A DNA stretch of 64,000 bases from Ignavibacteriota bacterium (GTDB lineage Bacteria > Bacteroidota > Ignavibacteria > Kapaibacteriales > UBA2268), in NCBI GenBank assembly GCA_019637995.1, contig JAHBUQ010000002.1, positions 1,255,428 through 1,319,427 of the forward strand. Reading direction: 5' to 3'. The translations under genes were made by a program, and so were the position numbers. Below are positions 47,201 to 56,687 of this stretch, one piece after another (position 1 is the stretch's first letter; each line of letters opens with the position of its first letter). The notes below the pieces were generated by a model. That model saw only the letters and a list, made by a program, of their open reading frames with translations, ran no database searches and had not been told where the DNA came from.

Positions 47201-48775
47201 TTCTACATAAGGAGCAAGTGAATCAGGTGTTTCAAGGTCAGCAACAGCTACAGAAACGGGCCATCCGTATGAGTCATACTGATCTGAACCATAGGCATAA
47301 GCAGCAAATGGATCATTAGCTTTAATTCTGTAAACACCATCATAAGGCAATCTCAAAAATTTTGAACGGTAATGGCGACCGTCTTCTTCTGTTGGAAAGA
47401 ATCTCTCTCCCGGGTTTCCTGAATATGACGTCATAGGAATCCATCGGAACTGTCCGTCAACTACTTCAGCCCACATCATATCTTCAGGAATACCACCGTC
47501 AATTGTTGCTTTGTAGACAATATTAAGGAAATTATTTTTAAAGCCATAAAGACCACGGATACCCGGAGTATTAAATACGATTTCCGTCTGATACTGCTCA
47601 GTAGGAGTAAGTACAAGCTGGAATGGGTCATTTTCAACACCGTCATCCTGTTGACCAGGGTTAAATTGAACTACATAAATTGCTTCATCAGATGATACTT
47701 CGACCGGCTTAGGTGATACATCACCGGGATTCATTACACCGGCGCGGGTTTCAATATAACCTGTACCTGCCACACCACCGGGGGTAGCAATGTAAACAGT
47801 AGGATTGCCATCAAAATTCACTGTAGTAAATGGTTTTTTGGCAAATACTTTAATCAGAGAATAATTCTTCCTTGTGTGTATTGGTGTAACATGGTATTTT
47901 GTACCCCAGGTATTTTCAGGTAATTCCTGCTCACTTATAAAGTCACAAGCTGCGATGTGGGTTGGAATATAAGCACAGAAACTTCCCGAGATTACATTCA
48001 CAGGTTTATTTGCTTTGACAGTTGAGCCTGATACATCATTAAAAGGTCCGATTCCGGGTAACAACCAAACGTCACCCTGATGAAGGGTACGTCTTATTGT
48101 TTGGTTGAATGTTAAATATGAACCGTCTTCACGCAGAACATAACAGCTTTCGCAACCACCCATTCTAAATGTTACGCGAGTATTTTCATAAATACCGACA
48201 ACACTTGTATATGAAGTAAGCCATTGGAAAGTATTATTTGTTGGGTCTGCATAAGATGCAACCTGATAATTATTTCCAAGAGAGCTTACAGGAAGTGCAA
48301 GATAACCGTCAGATGTATAACGGAAACGAGTTACACCATACACAATGATTGGGTCATCGGCAGTAATTTTTACAGCGCGTTTTTCCCATATTTGTTCCGG
48401 TTGCGGTGGAACACGGTCAGTTTTTGTATATGGCTGACCTTCAGATGGTGTAAGCATGAAATCAATTACGTCATTTGGTATTGTCTGTTTCTGACGGAAG
48501 ATACCAAGACCTTCGATTTCAAGGGTTACAGTTGTTGCTACCGGAGCTGATATATAAACTCGTAGGTTATTATTTTCACCTACTTCTTCCCAGCAAGGGT
48601 GAAAAGTAATATAGAACAGTGTTCCGGCATTATTCGAGCCCATCAGATAAGGAAGTTTTTCCTTCAAATCTTTTCTGATTTCGGCATCGCTTTGGTCTTT
48701 AGCTTGCAGATTCAATGATGCTGCTAATGTAATAATAGCTATTATCACAGCAAGCATAGTATAGAATTTTTTCAT
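44207..48775 (-). CDS. very large T9SS protein with IgGFc-binding-like N-terminal region
   Basis: A 1522-residue exported protein. ATG 48775 follows a GAGG motif and begins the signal peptide (about 1-25); an upstream TTG is not needed. Residues about 45-400 match the pattern of the IgGFc-binding/FCGBP N-terminal domain (GTLFYITFHPCW, AVKITADDPIIVYG, PVNVISGSFCAYIP, KNYSLIKVFAKKPFTTV). The middle (about 640-1200) holds ASPM/SPD-2/hydin-like (choice-of-anchor D) repeats with TFTVSFMPKA, VPVYFDPKDEGQY and DVEFEPIAAGNFEA. A type IX sorting domain ends the protein (APNPVGSAG ... LSSGMYFIEM). Probably a surface adhesin or structural protein. Confidence 0.82.
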   Translation of the reverse strand: MKKFYTMLAVIIAIITLAASLNLQAKDQSDAEIRKDLKEKLPYLMGSNNAGTLFYITFHPCWEEVGENNNLRVYISAPVATTVTLEIEGLGIFRQKQTIPNDVIDFMLTPSEGQPYTKTDRVPPQPEQIWEKRAVKITADDPIIVYGVTRFRYTSDGYLALPVSSLGNNYQVASYADPTNNTFQWLTSYTSVVGIYENTRVTFRMGGCESCYVLREDGSYLTFNQTIRRTLHQGDVWLLPGIGPFNDVSGSTVKANKPVNVISGSFCAYIPTHIAACDFISEQELPENTWGTKYHVTPIHTRKNYSLIKVFAKKPFTTVNFDGNPTVYIATPGGVAGTGYIETRAGVMNPGDVSPKPVEVSSDEAIYVVQFNPGQQDDGVENDPFQLVLTPTEQYQTEIVFNTPGIRGLYGFKNNFLNIVYKATIDGGIPEDMMWAEVVDGQFRWIPMTSYSGNPGERFFPTEEDGRHYRSKFLRLPYDGVYRIKANDPFAAYAYGSDQYDSYGWPVSVAVADLETPDSLAPYVEFAKECSGNVAGYVLDEPRVDPENRSNLGLVYMDTDDSYNYRFQYDPFIAGMDPKTDWTLTVRNAALNAQAHLVFVDRVGNRTDTIINHFAISPNMFPYFSDYGTFKIENPNVEKTVTFTIKNDGDNAITRDYEIYVILDSDEEEAKAGDINTYQNFDLIDIQGLDLSPMAVGQERKFDVKFTARTEGTFRDSVGIMVIDRNTREVCVHQYFAEVVAFVGNPFISATDKNFYEQVVNNRTVKYDLTVTNPNQGEYLATVPLRITDIQFTGDEIGHGGSNAVFEIEGLNNISAANPLLIAPGASHTFTVSFMPKAVRTYSSRITFIADADMPKNYTVLDGVGIQPGLLVNGDDWGERLVDPNVYIQKPGPYDYTPYLSPNGAIELTNDGSAPVTLRLPEIVEQTRGEGFKAYRGTELVSLTTPGVLADLFQNKTIAPGQNLTVPVYFDPKDEGQYHLIIRFVSDAVGSPTSTLIGVGVYPKSTTGDLEFEPRIVGDGARERLTVRFTADLWDYDYPLTITDFVSENTLAGTTVSDFNGNGVFRWDSDNIRHSDGSVISLPITLQPDDYLDIDVEFEPIAAGNFEATLTTVSNADFEAVSTWTASAEEEGSEMQPAIATTCLNSPITMRPTIRNLGSIPLEVTSMNIQNVNNLPNFNVIDFDIQNPQITLAPAGQPGDMAEILIVFTPSTNYNNAVVRLQANTSSNTKPIDFTDLTVTSTHVVQPTFSLVSTGVGMGTQKSVEVDPGEGDAVSYTLVMNTNNAVPLASSLIFEAEVMYSKDFLGLGYIDRNAKTAKVQIGPRMQELGWNVNAVVKDFDEVTNIETVTLTFTGPQPLSQDYGDLVLATVLFDSYLPWYKDGDGNVKIKNEPVTISHVILNNDPCVSYTAEYTTVSLNPTCVDNLRPIQISAEKYGLRPIAPNPVGSAGADINFSVGGSNIFTEIKIYNSASELVSTIFSGTLNSGQYSARLPIENLSSGMYFIEMVSGPFRSEYEKLIISK

Positions 48776-49273
48776 CTCATACCTCAATTTATTAAAAATA
48801 CTTCATTAATTATTAATTTATTTATTAATTTTTTAACTAAAATTCTTATCAATTTACAGCTATGCATTTTTCTAATTAAATTTAGATTTTTAGGCATCGC
48901 TTTTATACTAATGACAAACGAAAATCATTTTTGCTACATGTGTTGATAAAAAAAATATAATATTCGGTTAATAATTCTACTTTATTTTGGGAATTCTTTA
49001 TCAAAAAACGAAAAAGTGTATGAATAATATTTCATAGTTTTATTGATTCTAATATTTCTAAAGTATTCTAATATAACATACTAATATACATTTCAATATA
49101 ATAATAAGATTATATATATGTTAATTTTGAAATTGTCAGTTTTATTGATAAAAATTTGGGTATAAGACATTTTTTTTTTCACAAATTATTACTTTGAAAA
49201 ATAATTTTCATATATTTAAAAAAAAGTATTTATTTTTATCTTTTTGATTGTTACAAAAACGGTTTATTTATTT
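48776..49273. other. divergent AT-rich spacer without a recognised gene
   Basis: Nearly 500 bases between two divergent genes. It consists of A/T-rich sequence; the promoters of both genes must lie here, but no well-spaced TTTG/TAnnTTTG pair stands out. No RNA gene or repeat is seen. Confidence 0.5.
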
Positions 49274-52200
49274 ATGAAATATATTTATATCTTATTATTG
49301 GCATCATTTGTAAACTGTAGTCAGCTTATTGCTGATAACAAATCTGAAGACTCAAAATTGCCATCACTTAGTGGATTGAAAATGAGATGTATAGGACCAG
49401 CACTTACATCAGGAAGAATTGGCGATATTGCAGTTAATCCAAATAATAAATCTGAAATGTATATTGCAGTAGCTTCCGGCAATGTATTCAAAACCACAAA
49501 CAAAGGTGTAACATTTACACCCATATTTGATAATTACGGCTCATATTCGATTGGTTGTGTTACATTAGACCCCAACAACCCTTCTGTTGTTTGGATTGGA
49601 ACCGGAGAAAACAACAGTCAGAGAAGTGTCGGATGGGGCGATGGAATTTATAAATCAACAGATGGTGGAGATTCATTTAAAAAAATGGGTTTGGATAAAT
49701 CTGAACACATCGGAAAAATCATTGTTGACCCGAATAATTCTAATGTTATTTATGTCGCTGCACAAGGTCCACTTTGGGGTCCGGGCGGCGACCGAGGTCT
49801 GTTTAAATCCACTGATGGCGGAAAATCATGGGAGAAATCCCTCTTCATTTCTGATAATACAGGCGTTACTGATGTCGTAATTGACCCGCGTGACAGCAAA
49901 ACTTTGTATGCCGCTTCTTATCAAAGAAGACGTCATGTATGGACTTTACTCAATGGCGGACCTGAAGGAGCTGTTTATAAATCAACAGATGCAGGTACAA
50001 CTTGGGAGAAAATAATGAGCGGTATGCCATCCGGCGATATTGGGAGAATTGGTCTGGCTATATCTCCAATTAATCCTGACTTCGTTTATGCTTTAGTAGA
50101 AGCGGAAGATGATAAAAGCGGATTTTTTAAATCCACAAACCGTGGAGCTAAATGGATAAAGCAAAGTTCTGTTAAGTCTGCCAGTCCACAATATTATTCA
50201 GAAATATTTTGCGACCCTGTTGAGCTTGACAAAATATGGATGCCCGATACTTACACAAAAGTATCAGTGGATGGCGGAAAAAATTGGAAAAATGTTAGTC
50301 TCAAGCAACGACATGTAGATGACCACGCTATTTATATTGACCCCGATAATAATAATTATGTATTAATAGGCGGTGATGGCGGACTTTATGAATCCTATGA
50401 CGGAGGTGAAAACTGGAGGTTTTTTGAAAACTTACCTGTTACACAGTTTTATAGAATTCAGGCAGATAATAGTGAGCCATTTTATAGTGTTTATGGTGGA
50501 ACTCAGGATAACAATTCACTTGGTGCACCTGCCAGAACCCGCCATTCAGGGGGAATTTTAAACCAACACTGGATTTATCTTGTTGGTGGAGACGGTTATA
50601 AACCGCAAATAGATCCCAAAAACCCAAATATCATTTATGGACAGTGGCAATATGGCAATATCATAAGATATGATAAATTGAGTGGGGAGATTGCAGGTAT
50701 TCAGCCACAACCTGAGAAAGATGAAGAACTAAGATGGAATTGGGATACACCACTCATAATTAGCCCACATAAGCCCGAGCGACTTTATGTCGCAGCTAAT
50801 AAAGTTTTTATGAGCAACGACAGAGGGCACTCATGGACAAAAATCAGTGATGATTTGACAAGAAAAATTGACAGAGACCAACTCAAAGTAATGGACAAGA
50901 TATGGAGTCCTGAAGCTGTTGCCAAAAATCAATCTACCTCACTTTACGGTAATATTATATCTTTAGTAGAATCGCCTGTGAAAGAAGGTTTGCTCTATAT
51001 TGGAACAGATGACGGACTTATTCAGGTAACTGATAATAATGGCAAATCATGGACAAAAATAGAATCATTCCCGGGAGTTCCTGCCAATACTTATGTTAGC
51101 GATATATACGCTTCAAGACACGACGAAAATGTTGTATATGCTTCATTCAACAACCATAAGGATGCTGATTTCAAACCATATATTCTGAAAAGCAATGACA
51201 AAGGGAAAACCTGGTCATCAATATCTTCGGATTTACCGGATAATGGACCAATCTGGACTATAGAAGAAGATACTCAGGATGCAAATTTACTCTTTGCTGG
51301 TACTGAGTTTGGGCTCTTTTATACAAATAATTCCGGTAAAAAATGGACGCAGCTTAAAAGCGGGCTTCCAACAGTTGCTGTAAGAGATTTGGACATTCAG
51401 GAACGCGAAACAGATTTGGTCATCGGAACTTTCGGCAGAGGTATTTATATCCTTGATGATTACAGTCCATTGAGATATTTAAATGATGAATTTACTGAAA
51501 AAGATGCTTTTATTTTCCCGATAAAAGATGCATTAATGTATATTGAAGACCGATCTGAGAGCCGTAATAATGAAGGCTCAACCTTCTACAGAGGTGAAAA
51601 TCATCCATTTGGAGCTGTATTTACTTATTATCTGAAAGATGTACCAAAAACTAAAAAACAAATCAGAAAAGAAGAGGAAAGTAAATTAAATAAAGAAGGT
51701 AAAATTCCTCCATATCCAACTTTTGAACAACTTAGAGAGGAAGATTTGGAAGAATCAGCATATTTGCTTTTTACAATCAGAAATGCTGAAAATACTATTA
51801 TCAGACGACTTAAACAAAGTCCTTCAGCAGGAATTAACAGGATTGTTTGGGATATGAAATATCCAAGTTCTTCATCAGTTATGGAGAAAACTGACCCTAA
51901 TAAGCATTCTTCTATGCCGGTTGTTCCGGGAAGATACTCAGTATCAATGGAATTGTACCATAATGGTCAGTTTAAAGAACTTCATCCTGCCGTTGAATTC
52001 AGATGCAAACCTCTCGAAAGCAGAACAATGCCGGCTCAGGATGTCGAATTTTTAGCTGAATTCCAGCAAAAAGTAAGCAGCTTAAGCTCAGCAGTATCTG
52101 CATCAACCACTATAATCAAAGATATGCAAAGCAAATTGAAAGCGATAAAAAACGCTGTCAAAGCTACTCCTGAAGCAAAATTGGAATTGATTTCAAAAAC

Positions 52201-52513
52201 TGATTTATTGATTTCTAAATTGAATGAATTGAACAAAGAACTCAATGGTGACGAATCTATTTCGAACCGTGCAGGAAATCAACCTCTAAGTATATCCGGA
52301 AGGATTGGATATATTGTATTTACTATGTGGTACACTACTTCCTCTCCAACACAAACAAATATTGACAGCTATAAAATTGCTGATTCAGAATTTGAAAAGT
52401 TTATTTCAAAATTGAAATATATTTATGAAAATGATTACAAACAGCTACTTTCGGAACTTGACAACATCGGTGCTCCATGGACTCCTGACCGGTTTCCAAG
52501 CAGGAGAAGATAG
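49274..52513 (+). CDS. Vps10/sortilin-like BNR beta-propeller protein
   Basis: A 1079-residue exported protein; ATG 49274 starts the signal peptide. About ten Asp-box (BNR) motifs of the form S-x-D-x-G-x-x-W mark a large propeller of the Vps10/sortilin type (STDGGDSF, STDGGKSW, STDAGTTW, SVDGGKNW, SYDGGENW, SNDRGHSW, SNDKGKTW, TNNSGKKW). The C-terminal part (about 770-1079) has an Ig-like region (AGINRIVWDMKYP) and helices, ending basic (RFPSRRR). The family includes glycosidase-like and binding proteins, and this one has no obvious sorting domain. A catalytic role cannot be assigned. Confidence 0.87.
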   Translation: MKYIYILLLASFVNCSQLIADNKSEDSKLPSLSGLKMRCIGPALTSGRIGDIAVNPNNKSEMYIAVASGNVFKTTNKGVTFTPIFDNYGSYSIGCVTLDPNNPSVVWIGTGENNSQRSVGWGDGIYKSTDGGDSFKKMGLDKSEHIGKIIVDPNNSNVIYVAAQGPLWGPGGDRGLFKSTDGGKSWEKSLFISDNTGVTDVVIDPRDSKTLYAASYQRRRHVWTLLNGGPEGAVYKSTDAGTTWEKIMSGMPSGDIGRIGLAISPINPDFVYALVEAEDDKSGFFKSTNRGAKWIKQSSVKSASPQYYSEIFCDPVELDKIWMPDTYTKVSVDGGKNWKNVSLKQRHVDDHAIYIDPDNNNYVLIGGDGGLYESYDGGENWRFFENLPVTQFYRIQADNSEPFYSVYGGTQDNNSLGAPARTRHSGGILNQHWIYLVGGDGYKPQIDPKNPNIIYGQWQYGNIIRYDKLSGEIAGIQPQPEKDEELRWNWDTPLIISPHKPERLYVAANKVFMSNDRGHSWTKISDDLTRKIDRDQLKVMDKIWSPEAVAKNQSTSLYGNIISLVESPVKEGLLYIGTDDGLIQVTDNNGKSWTKIESFPGVPANTYVSDIYASRHDENVVYASFNNHKDADFKPYILKSNDKGKTWSSISSDLPDNGPIWTIEEDTQDANLLFAGTEFGLFYTNNSGKKWTQLKSGLPTVAVRDLDIQERETDLVIGTFGRGIYILDDYSPLRYLNDEFTEKDAFIFPIKDALMYIEDRSESRNNEGSTFYRGENHPFGAVFTYYLKDVPKTKKQIRKEEESKLNKEGKIPPYPTFEQLREEDLEESAYLLFTIRNAENTIIRRLKQSPSAGINRIVWDMKYPSSSSVMEKTDPNKHSSMPVVPGRYSVSMELYHNGQFKELHPAVEFRCKPLESRTMPAQDVEFLAEFQQKVSSLSSAVSASTTIIKDMQSKLKAIKNAVKATPEAKLELISKTDLLISKLNELNKELNGDESISNRAGNQPLSISGRIGYIVFTMWYTTSSPTQTNIDSYKIADSEFEKFISKLKYIYENDYKQLLSELDNIGAPWTPDRFPSRRR

Positions 52514-52609
52514 TTTTTGTAAAAAATAAAAACTTTTAAATAATATTTTAGAAAAAGAAAATTAATAGATAATTAACAGTTTATTTACTTAATGTTTTTA
52601 TTCAAATGT

Positions 52610-52617
52610 TACTTTTG
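52610..52617 (+). promoter_or_regulatory. candidate -7 element for the TonB receptor gene
   Basis: TACTTTTG fits TAnnTTTG and lies 39 bases before ATG 52657. It overlaps an upstream in-frame ATG (52606), which supports starting translation at 52657. The -33 element is poor. Confidence 0.35.
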
Positions 52618-52656
52618 AATAAATTATTTTTTTTATTAACATTTTTAGGTGTTGGT

Positions 52657-55600
52657 ATGAAGTTTTTATTTACTATTTTACTTGTGCTGGTAATAGCAGG
52701 CTCAACTGCATTAGCACAAGGTGTAACTACAGGTTCAATAACCGGTCGTGTAACTGATGATGGCAATATGCCACTGAAAAGTGCAACAGTTACAGCTCTT
52801 CACGTTCCATCGGGAACAACTTACGGCGCAATTACACGTGCTGACGGTCGCTATACTATACTTGGTATGAGAGTAGGCGGACCATACAGGGTTGTTGCCT
52901 CGTTTCTTGGATATGCCAAGAAACAATATGAAAATATAAGTGTTACACTTGGACAGACAAATGAACTTGATTTCAAATTGATTGAATCAAGAATTCAAAC
53001 TCAAGATGTTATTGTTTACGGCAAATCGGATGCTGTATTCAATTCAGACAGAACAGGTGCTGCAACATCAGTATCGAGCGATGCGATTGATGCACTTCCT
53101 ACTATTAATCGTACAATTGGCGATTTTACAAGATTAACTCCACAGTCACGCGGAAATAGTTTTGCTGGTCAGGATAACAGATTGAATAATATTACTGTTG
53201 ACGGCTCTTACTTTAATAACTCTTTTGGCCTTGGTGGCCAACCCGGTGAAAGAACAAATGTTGCACCAATATCAATTGATGCGATTGAGCAGATTCAGGT
53301 AAATATCGCTCCTTATGATGTACGTCAGGGTAATTTTGTTGGTGCCGGTGTAAATATGGTTACAAAGAGCGGTACAAACGAATATTCAGGCTCAGTCTAT
53401 TTCCAGAACAGAACTGATGCTCTTGTTGGTACAAAAATCGGCGAAAGAGATTTTGACCCGGGTACTTTCGGTTTCAATATGATTGGCGGAAGACTTGGCG
53501 GTCCGATTATCAAAAATAAATTATTCTTCTTTGCAAATTTTGAGTGGGAAGATGATGTACGTCCCGGTACAAATTACAAAGCTAATGATGGCACTCAGGA
53601 AGCAGGTGGTAATGTTACAAGAGTTTTAAGAAGCGATTTAGACCAATTAAGTAGCTTTTTAAAACAAAATTTCGGTTACGAAACAGGAGCTTATGAAGGA
53701 TATGATTTTGGTACACCTGCTCTTAGATTTATCTTAAGATTAGATTATAACTTAGATGAGAAAAACAAATTTTCATTGAGATATAATCACTTGAATTCAA
53801 AATCTGACATATTGTTATCAAACTCATCATCTCTTGGATTCGGTACAAGAAGAACAACTATAAATTCACTTAATTTCCAGAATTCAAACTATGCAATATT
53901 GGAAAATATCCGTTCTATCATTGGTGAGTGGAACAGCGTTGTTAACGATAATATGACAAATAATCTTATCGTAGGTTACAGATTCCACGATGAAAGCCGT
54001 GAAGCTCCTGGTTCTCTGTTCCCATTTGTTGATATTTTGGATGGTAGTCAGGTTTATACTTCATTCGGCACCGAACCATTCACACCAAGCAATGAGTTAA
54101 GATACTCAAGTTTCCAGATTCAAAACAACTTTAACTGGTTTCTTAAAGACCATACTCTGCTCTTTGGTTTTTCTTATGAAAGATATGAATCAGAAAATAT
54201 CTTCTTCCCAGGTTCACAAAGTGCTTATGTATATAATTCACTTGAAGATTTCTACACAGATGCTAATGACTATTTAGCAAATCCAAACCGTACAACTTCA
54301 CCTGTAAATCTTCGTAGATTCCAGTACAGATATTCAAATATTCCCGGACAGGACAAGCCGGTTCAGCCACTCAAAGTGAATTATATGGGCTTTTATGTTC
54401 AGGATGAATGGACAGTGCTTAATAATTTCAGACTAACCGGTGGTATTCGTGTTGATATTCCTATGTTTGAAGAAACAGGATTTAGAAATGAAGCAGCCGA
54501 ACAACTTGTTTTCAAAGATGAAGCAGGAAATAATGTACAATACAGAACTGACAAACTTCCTGAAGCAGCACCTTTGATTTCACCTCGTTTAGGTTTCAAC
54601 TGGGATTTGATGGGAGATAAAACTACTCAGTTGCGTGGCGGTACAGGCGTTTTCACAGGTCAACCTGCATTTGTATGGATATCAAACCAAATAGGTAATA
54701 ACGGTGTAATGACCGGTTTCGAAAGATTAGACGGAACTGATGCAAATCCAGTAAACAATCGTCCTTTTAACCCAAATCCTGATGCTTACAAGCCCGCCAG
54801 TGTTACAGGCGAACCTGCATCAAGATATGAACTTGCTCTTACTGATGAAAACTTTAAATTTCCACAGGTCTGGAGAACTAATTTCGCAGTTGACCAGAGA
54901 ATGCCTTGGGATGTAATTGGTACAGCTGAATTTATTTATACTCAGGATGTTAACGGCGTTTATTACATAAATGCAAACTTATCTGACCCAAGTTCAAATT
55001 ATGCCGGTCCTGACAATCGCGAGAGATGGACTTCCGGCAATCGTATTCATTCTAATATTGACAATGCTGTTGTTCTTAAAAATCAGGATATCGGATATTC
55101 ATGGAATATAGCTGCCTCATTGGAAAAAAGCTTTGAAAAAGGTCTTTATGCAAAAGTAGGTTATGCTTATGGTGTAGCAAAGAATACTGTTGACCCTGGT
55201 TCTATAGCATTCGGCTCATGGAATAACAATCAACACTCAGGAAACCCGAATAATCCGGGACTTGGCTATTCAGCTTATACACCTGACCATAGATATTTTG
55301 CGGCTATGTCTTATAAACTTGACTACTTTAATGTTGGCTCCACAACACTTTCTTTATTCCTCGATGCCTATACAGGTGGCAGACAAAGCTATGTATTTGC
55401 AGGCGACTTCAATGGTGATGGTGGTACAAGCAATGACCTGATTTATGTTCCTAAAGACCAGTCAGAAATGAATTTCCAGGAATATACTGCAAGTGGTGTT
55501 ACTTTCACTGCCGCAGAGCAAGCAAATGCTTGGGAAGCATACATTAATCAGGACGACTATTTAAGTTCGAGACGTGGTCAGTATGCTGAAAGAAATGGAG

Positions 55601-55917
55601 TGAAACTTCCTATGGTTACAAGACTTGATTTAAGCCTAAGCCAGGAAATTTACGGTGAAATTTTTGGCAAAAGAAATGGTATAATTCTAAGACTTGACTT
55701 ATTTAACTTTACAAATATGCTAAATCCTGATTGGGGTGTAAGACAAGTATTAGAAAATAATCAACCGTTACTATCACAAACTGCACTACCTGATGGAACT
55801 CCACAGTACAGACTCAGAAGAATTAATAATGAATGGATAAAAAATTCATTTATAAACGGCAACTCCATTTTCGATGTTTGGCGTATGCAATTTACCATAA
55901 GGTATATGTTTAATTAA
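52657..55917 (+). CDS. TonB-dependent outer-membrane receptor (Oar-like)
   Basis: A 1086-residue outer-membrane receptor. Signal peptide MKFLFTILLVLVIAGSTALAQ, then a carboxypeptidase regulatory-like domain (about 25-110; GSITGRVTDDGNMPLKSATV), a plug domain (about 115-230; LNNITVDGSYFNN, IEQIQVNIAPYDVRQGNFVGAGVN) and a long 22-stranded barrel with a C-terminal RYMFN strand. ATG 52657 is favoured over 52606 because it places the signal peptide first. The domain order is that of Oar-like receptors, which transport or export large substrates; the ligand is unknown. It follows the BNR protein gene by about 140 bases, so the two may be functionally linked. Confidence 0.93.
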   Translation: MKFLFTILLVLVIAGSTALAQGVTTGSITGRVTDDGNMPLKSATVTALHVPSGTTYGAITRADGRYTILGMRVGGPYRVVASFLGYAKKQYENISVTLGQTNELDFKLIESRIQTQDVIVYGKSDAVFNSDRTGAATSVSSDAIDALPTINRTIGDFTRLTPQSRGNSFAGQDNRLNNITVDGSYFNNSFGLGGQPGERTNVAPISIDAIEQIQVNIAPYDVRQGNFVGAGVNMVTKSGTNEYSGSVYFQNRTDALVGTKIGERDFDPGTFGFNMIGGRLGGPIIKNKLFFFANFEWEDDVRPGTNYKANDGTQEAGGNVTRVLRSDLDQLSSFLKQNFGYETGAYEGYDFGTPALRFILRLDYNLDEKNKFSLRYNHLNSKSDILLSNSSSLGFGTRRTTINSLNFQNSNYAILENIRSIIGEWNSVVNDNMTNNLIVGYRFHDESREAPGSLFPFVDILDGSQVYTSFGTEPFTPSNELRYSSFQIQNNFNWFLKDHTLLFGFSYERYESENIFFPGSQSAYVYNSLEDFYTDANDYLANPNRTTSPVNLRRFQYRYSNIPGQDKPVQPLKVNYMGFYVQDEWTVLNNFRLTGGIRVDIPMFEETGFRNEAAEQLVFKDEAGNNVQYRTDKLPEAAPLISPRLGFNWDLMGDKTTQLRGGTGVFTGQPAFVWISNQIGNNGVMTGFERLDGTDANPVNNRPFNPNPDAYKPASVTGEPASRYELALTDENFKFPQVWRTNFAVDQRMPWDVIGTAEFIYTQDVNGVYYINANLSDPSSNYAGPDNRERWTSGNRIHSNIDNAVVLKNQDIGYSWNIAASLEKSFEKGLYAKVGYAYGVAKNTVDPGSIAFGSWNNNQHSGNPNNPGLGYSAYTPDHRYFAAMSYKLDYFNVGSTTLSLFLDAYTGGRQSYVFAGDFNGDGGTSNDLIYVPKDQSEMNFQEYTASGVTFTAAEQANAWEAYINQDDYLSSRRGQYAERNGVKLPMVTRLDLSLSQEIYGEIFGKRNGIILRLDLFNFTNMLNPDWGVRQVLENNQPLLSQTALPDGTPQYRLRRINNEWIKNSFINGNSIFDVWRMQFTIRYMFN

Positions 55918-55943
55918 ACAATATATGCTTTACCATTCAAAAT

Positions 55944-55973
55944 AAGCCGGCTTCAAAAAGTCGGCTTTTTTTT
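55944..55973 (+). terminator. rho-independent terminator of the receptor gene
   Basis: Stem aagccggctt / aagtcggctt (one G-U pair), loop caaa, then a run of eight T's, about 25 bases after the stop. Confidence 0.9.
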
Positions 55974-56044
55974 ATTTTTGGAATTAAAATATCAATTCAG
56001 TTCATTCCGTCAATATGTTAAATTTGTTTAAATATTATAAATTA

Positions 56045-56395
56045 ATGAAAATAAAAAGTATAATATCGGTTTACTTCCTTATTCTGATTATCACACTAAA
56101 TCTGATAATTTATTCAATTAGCATAAGCGAGATTGATAACGAATCACATCATAAAGTTGATAATATATCAGATATTTATATTATTTTATATAATTATAAT
56201 CTTAATAAATTAAATAATGATAACATCAGATATTTATCTAATAACTCAATATTCTTTAAATCACTACTTAGATTAAAACATTTCACAAATCTAAAGTATT
56301 CGCATTACTTAAAATCTGATAATTTCAAAACAAGCGATATTTTTAGCAATATTTACAGTCAAAATTTAAATTTTCCTTACAAAACCTTCTTCTAA
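56045..56395 (+). CDS. small hypothetical membrane or exported protein
   Basis: A 116-residue frame beginning MKIKSIISVYFLILIITLNLIIYS, a single membrane helix or uncleaved signal, followed by an Asn/Ile/Ser/Tyr-rich hydrophilic part (DIYIILYNYNLNKLNNDN). An earlier ATG at 56015 would add ten residues. The sequence is extremely AT-rich and has no recognised family. It could be real or a chance frame in AT-rich DNA; the well-formed signal-like start favours a gene. Confidence 0.45.
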   Translation: MKIKSIISVYFLILIITLNLIIYSISISEIDNESHHKVDNISDIYIILYNYNLNKLNNDNIRYLSNNSIFFKSLLRLKHFTNLKYSHYLKSDNFKTSDIFSNIYSQNLNFPYKTFF

Positions 56396-56477
56396 CATTT
56401 TCTCCTGAATACATTTAATTTTTGGGGTAGTTTGTTTTTTGCCCTGTATTTAATAACCAATTTTCATGGAGAATAAA

Positions 56478-56597
56478 ATGGATTCTAAATTGATTGGAAT
56501 GAGCATTGTTATGATTCTAATGGTAGTTGTACCAATAGCGGCTATAATCATGATTCAGAAAAGAAATGATAAGAAAGAAAAAATGTTGAGTAAATAA
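56478..56597 (+). CDS. 39-residue single-pass membrane protein
   Basis: A short gene preceded by a good ribosome binding site (GGAG, seven bases before the ATG). The product has one hydrophobic helix (about residues 5-26; GMSIVMILMVVVPIAAIIMI) and a basic tail (QKRNDKKEKMLSK), an N-out/C-in topology by the positive-inside rule. A hairpin terminator follows. Tiny proteins like this often associate with larger membrane complexes, but nothing here identifies the partner. Confidence 0.6.
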   Translation: MDSKLIGMSIVMILMVVVPIAAIIMIQKRNDKKEKMLSK

Positions 56598-56638
56598 ATT
56601 CAGCAATTTGAGCTCAGCTATTTTTTTAAAAAAATTAA

Positions 56639-56676
56639 GCCCCTGGCAGATGTGTAGATTTGCGAGGGGCATTTTT
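56639..56676. terminator. terminator between convergent small gene and icd
   Basis: A GC-rich hairpin with terminal stem gcccct / aggggc is flanked by T's on the right and A's on the left, so it can act in both directions between converging genes. Confidence 0.75.
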
Positions 56677-56687
56677 ATATGCTAATA

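Noticed and set aside
49244..49273. Upstream start for the BNR protein
   Set aside because: The extra residues precede a clear signal peptide at 49274 and lack a ribosome binding site.
52606..52656. Upstream ATG for the TonB receptor
   Set aside because: It overlaps the likely -7 promoter element and would bury the signal peptide.
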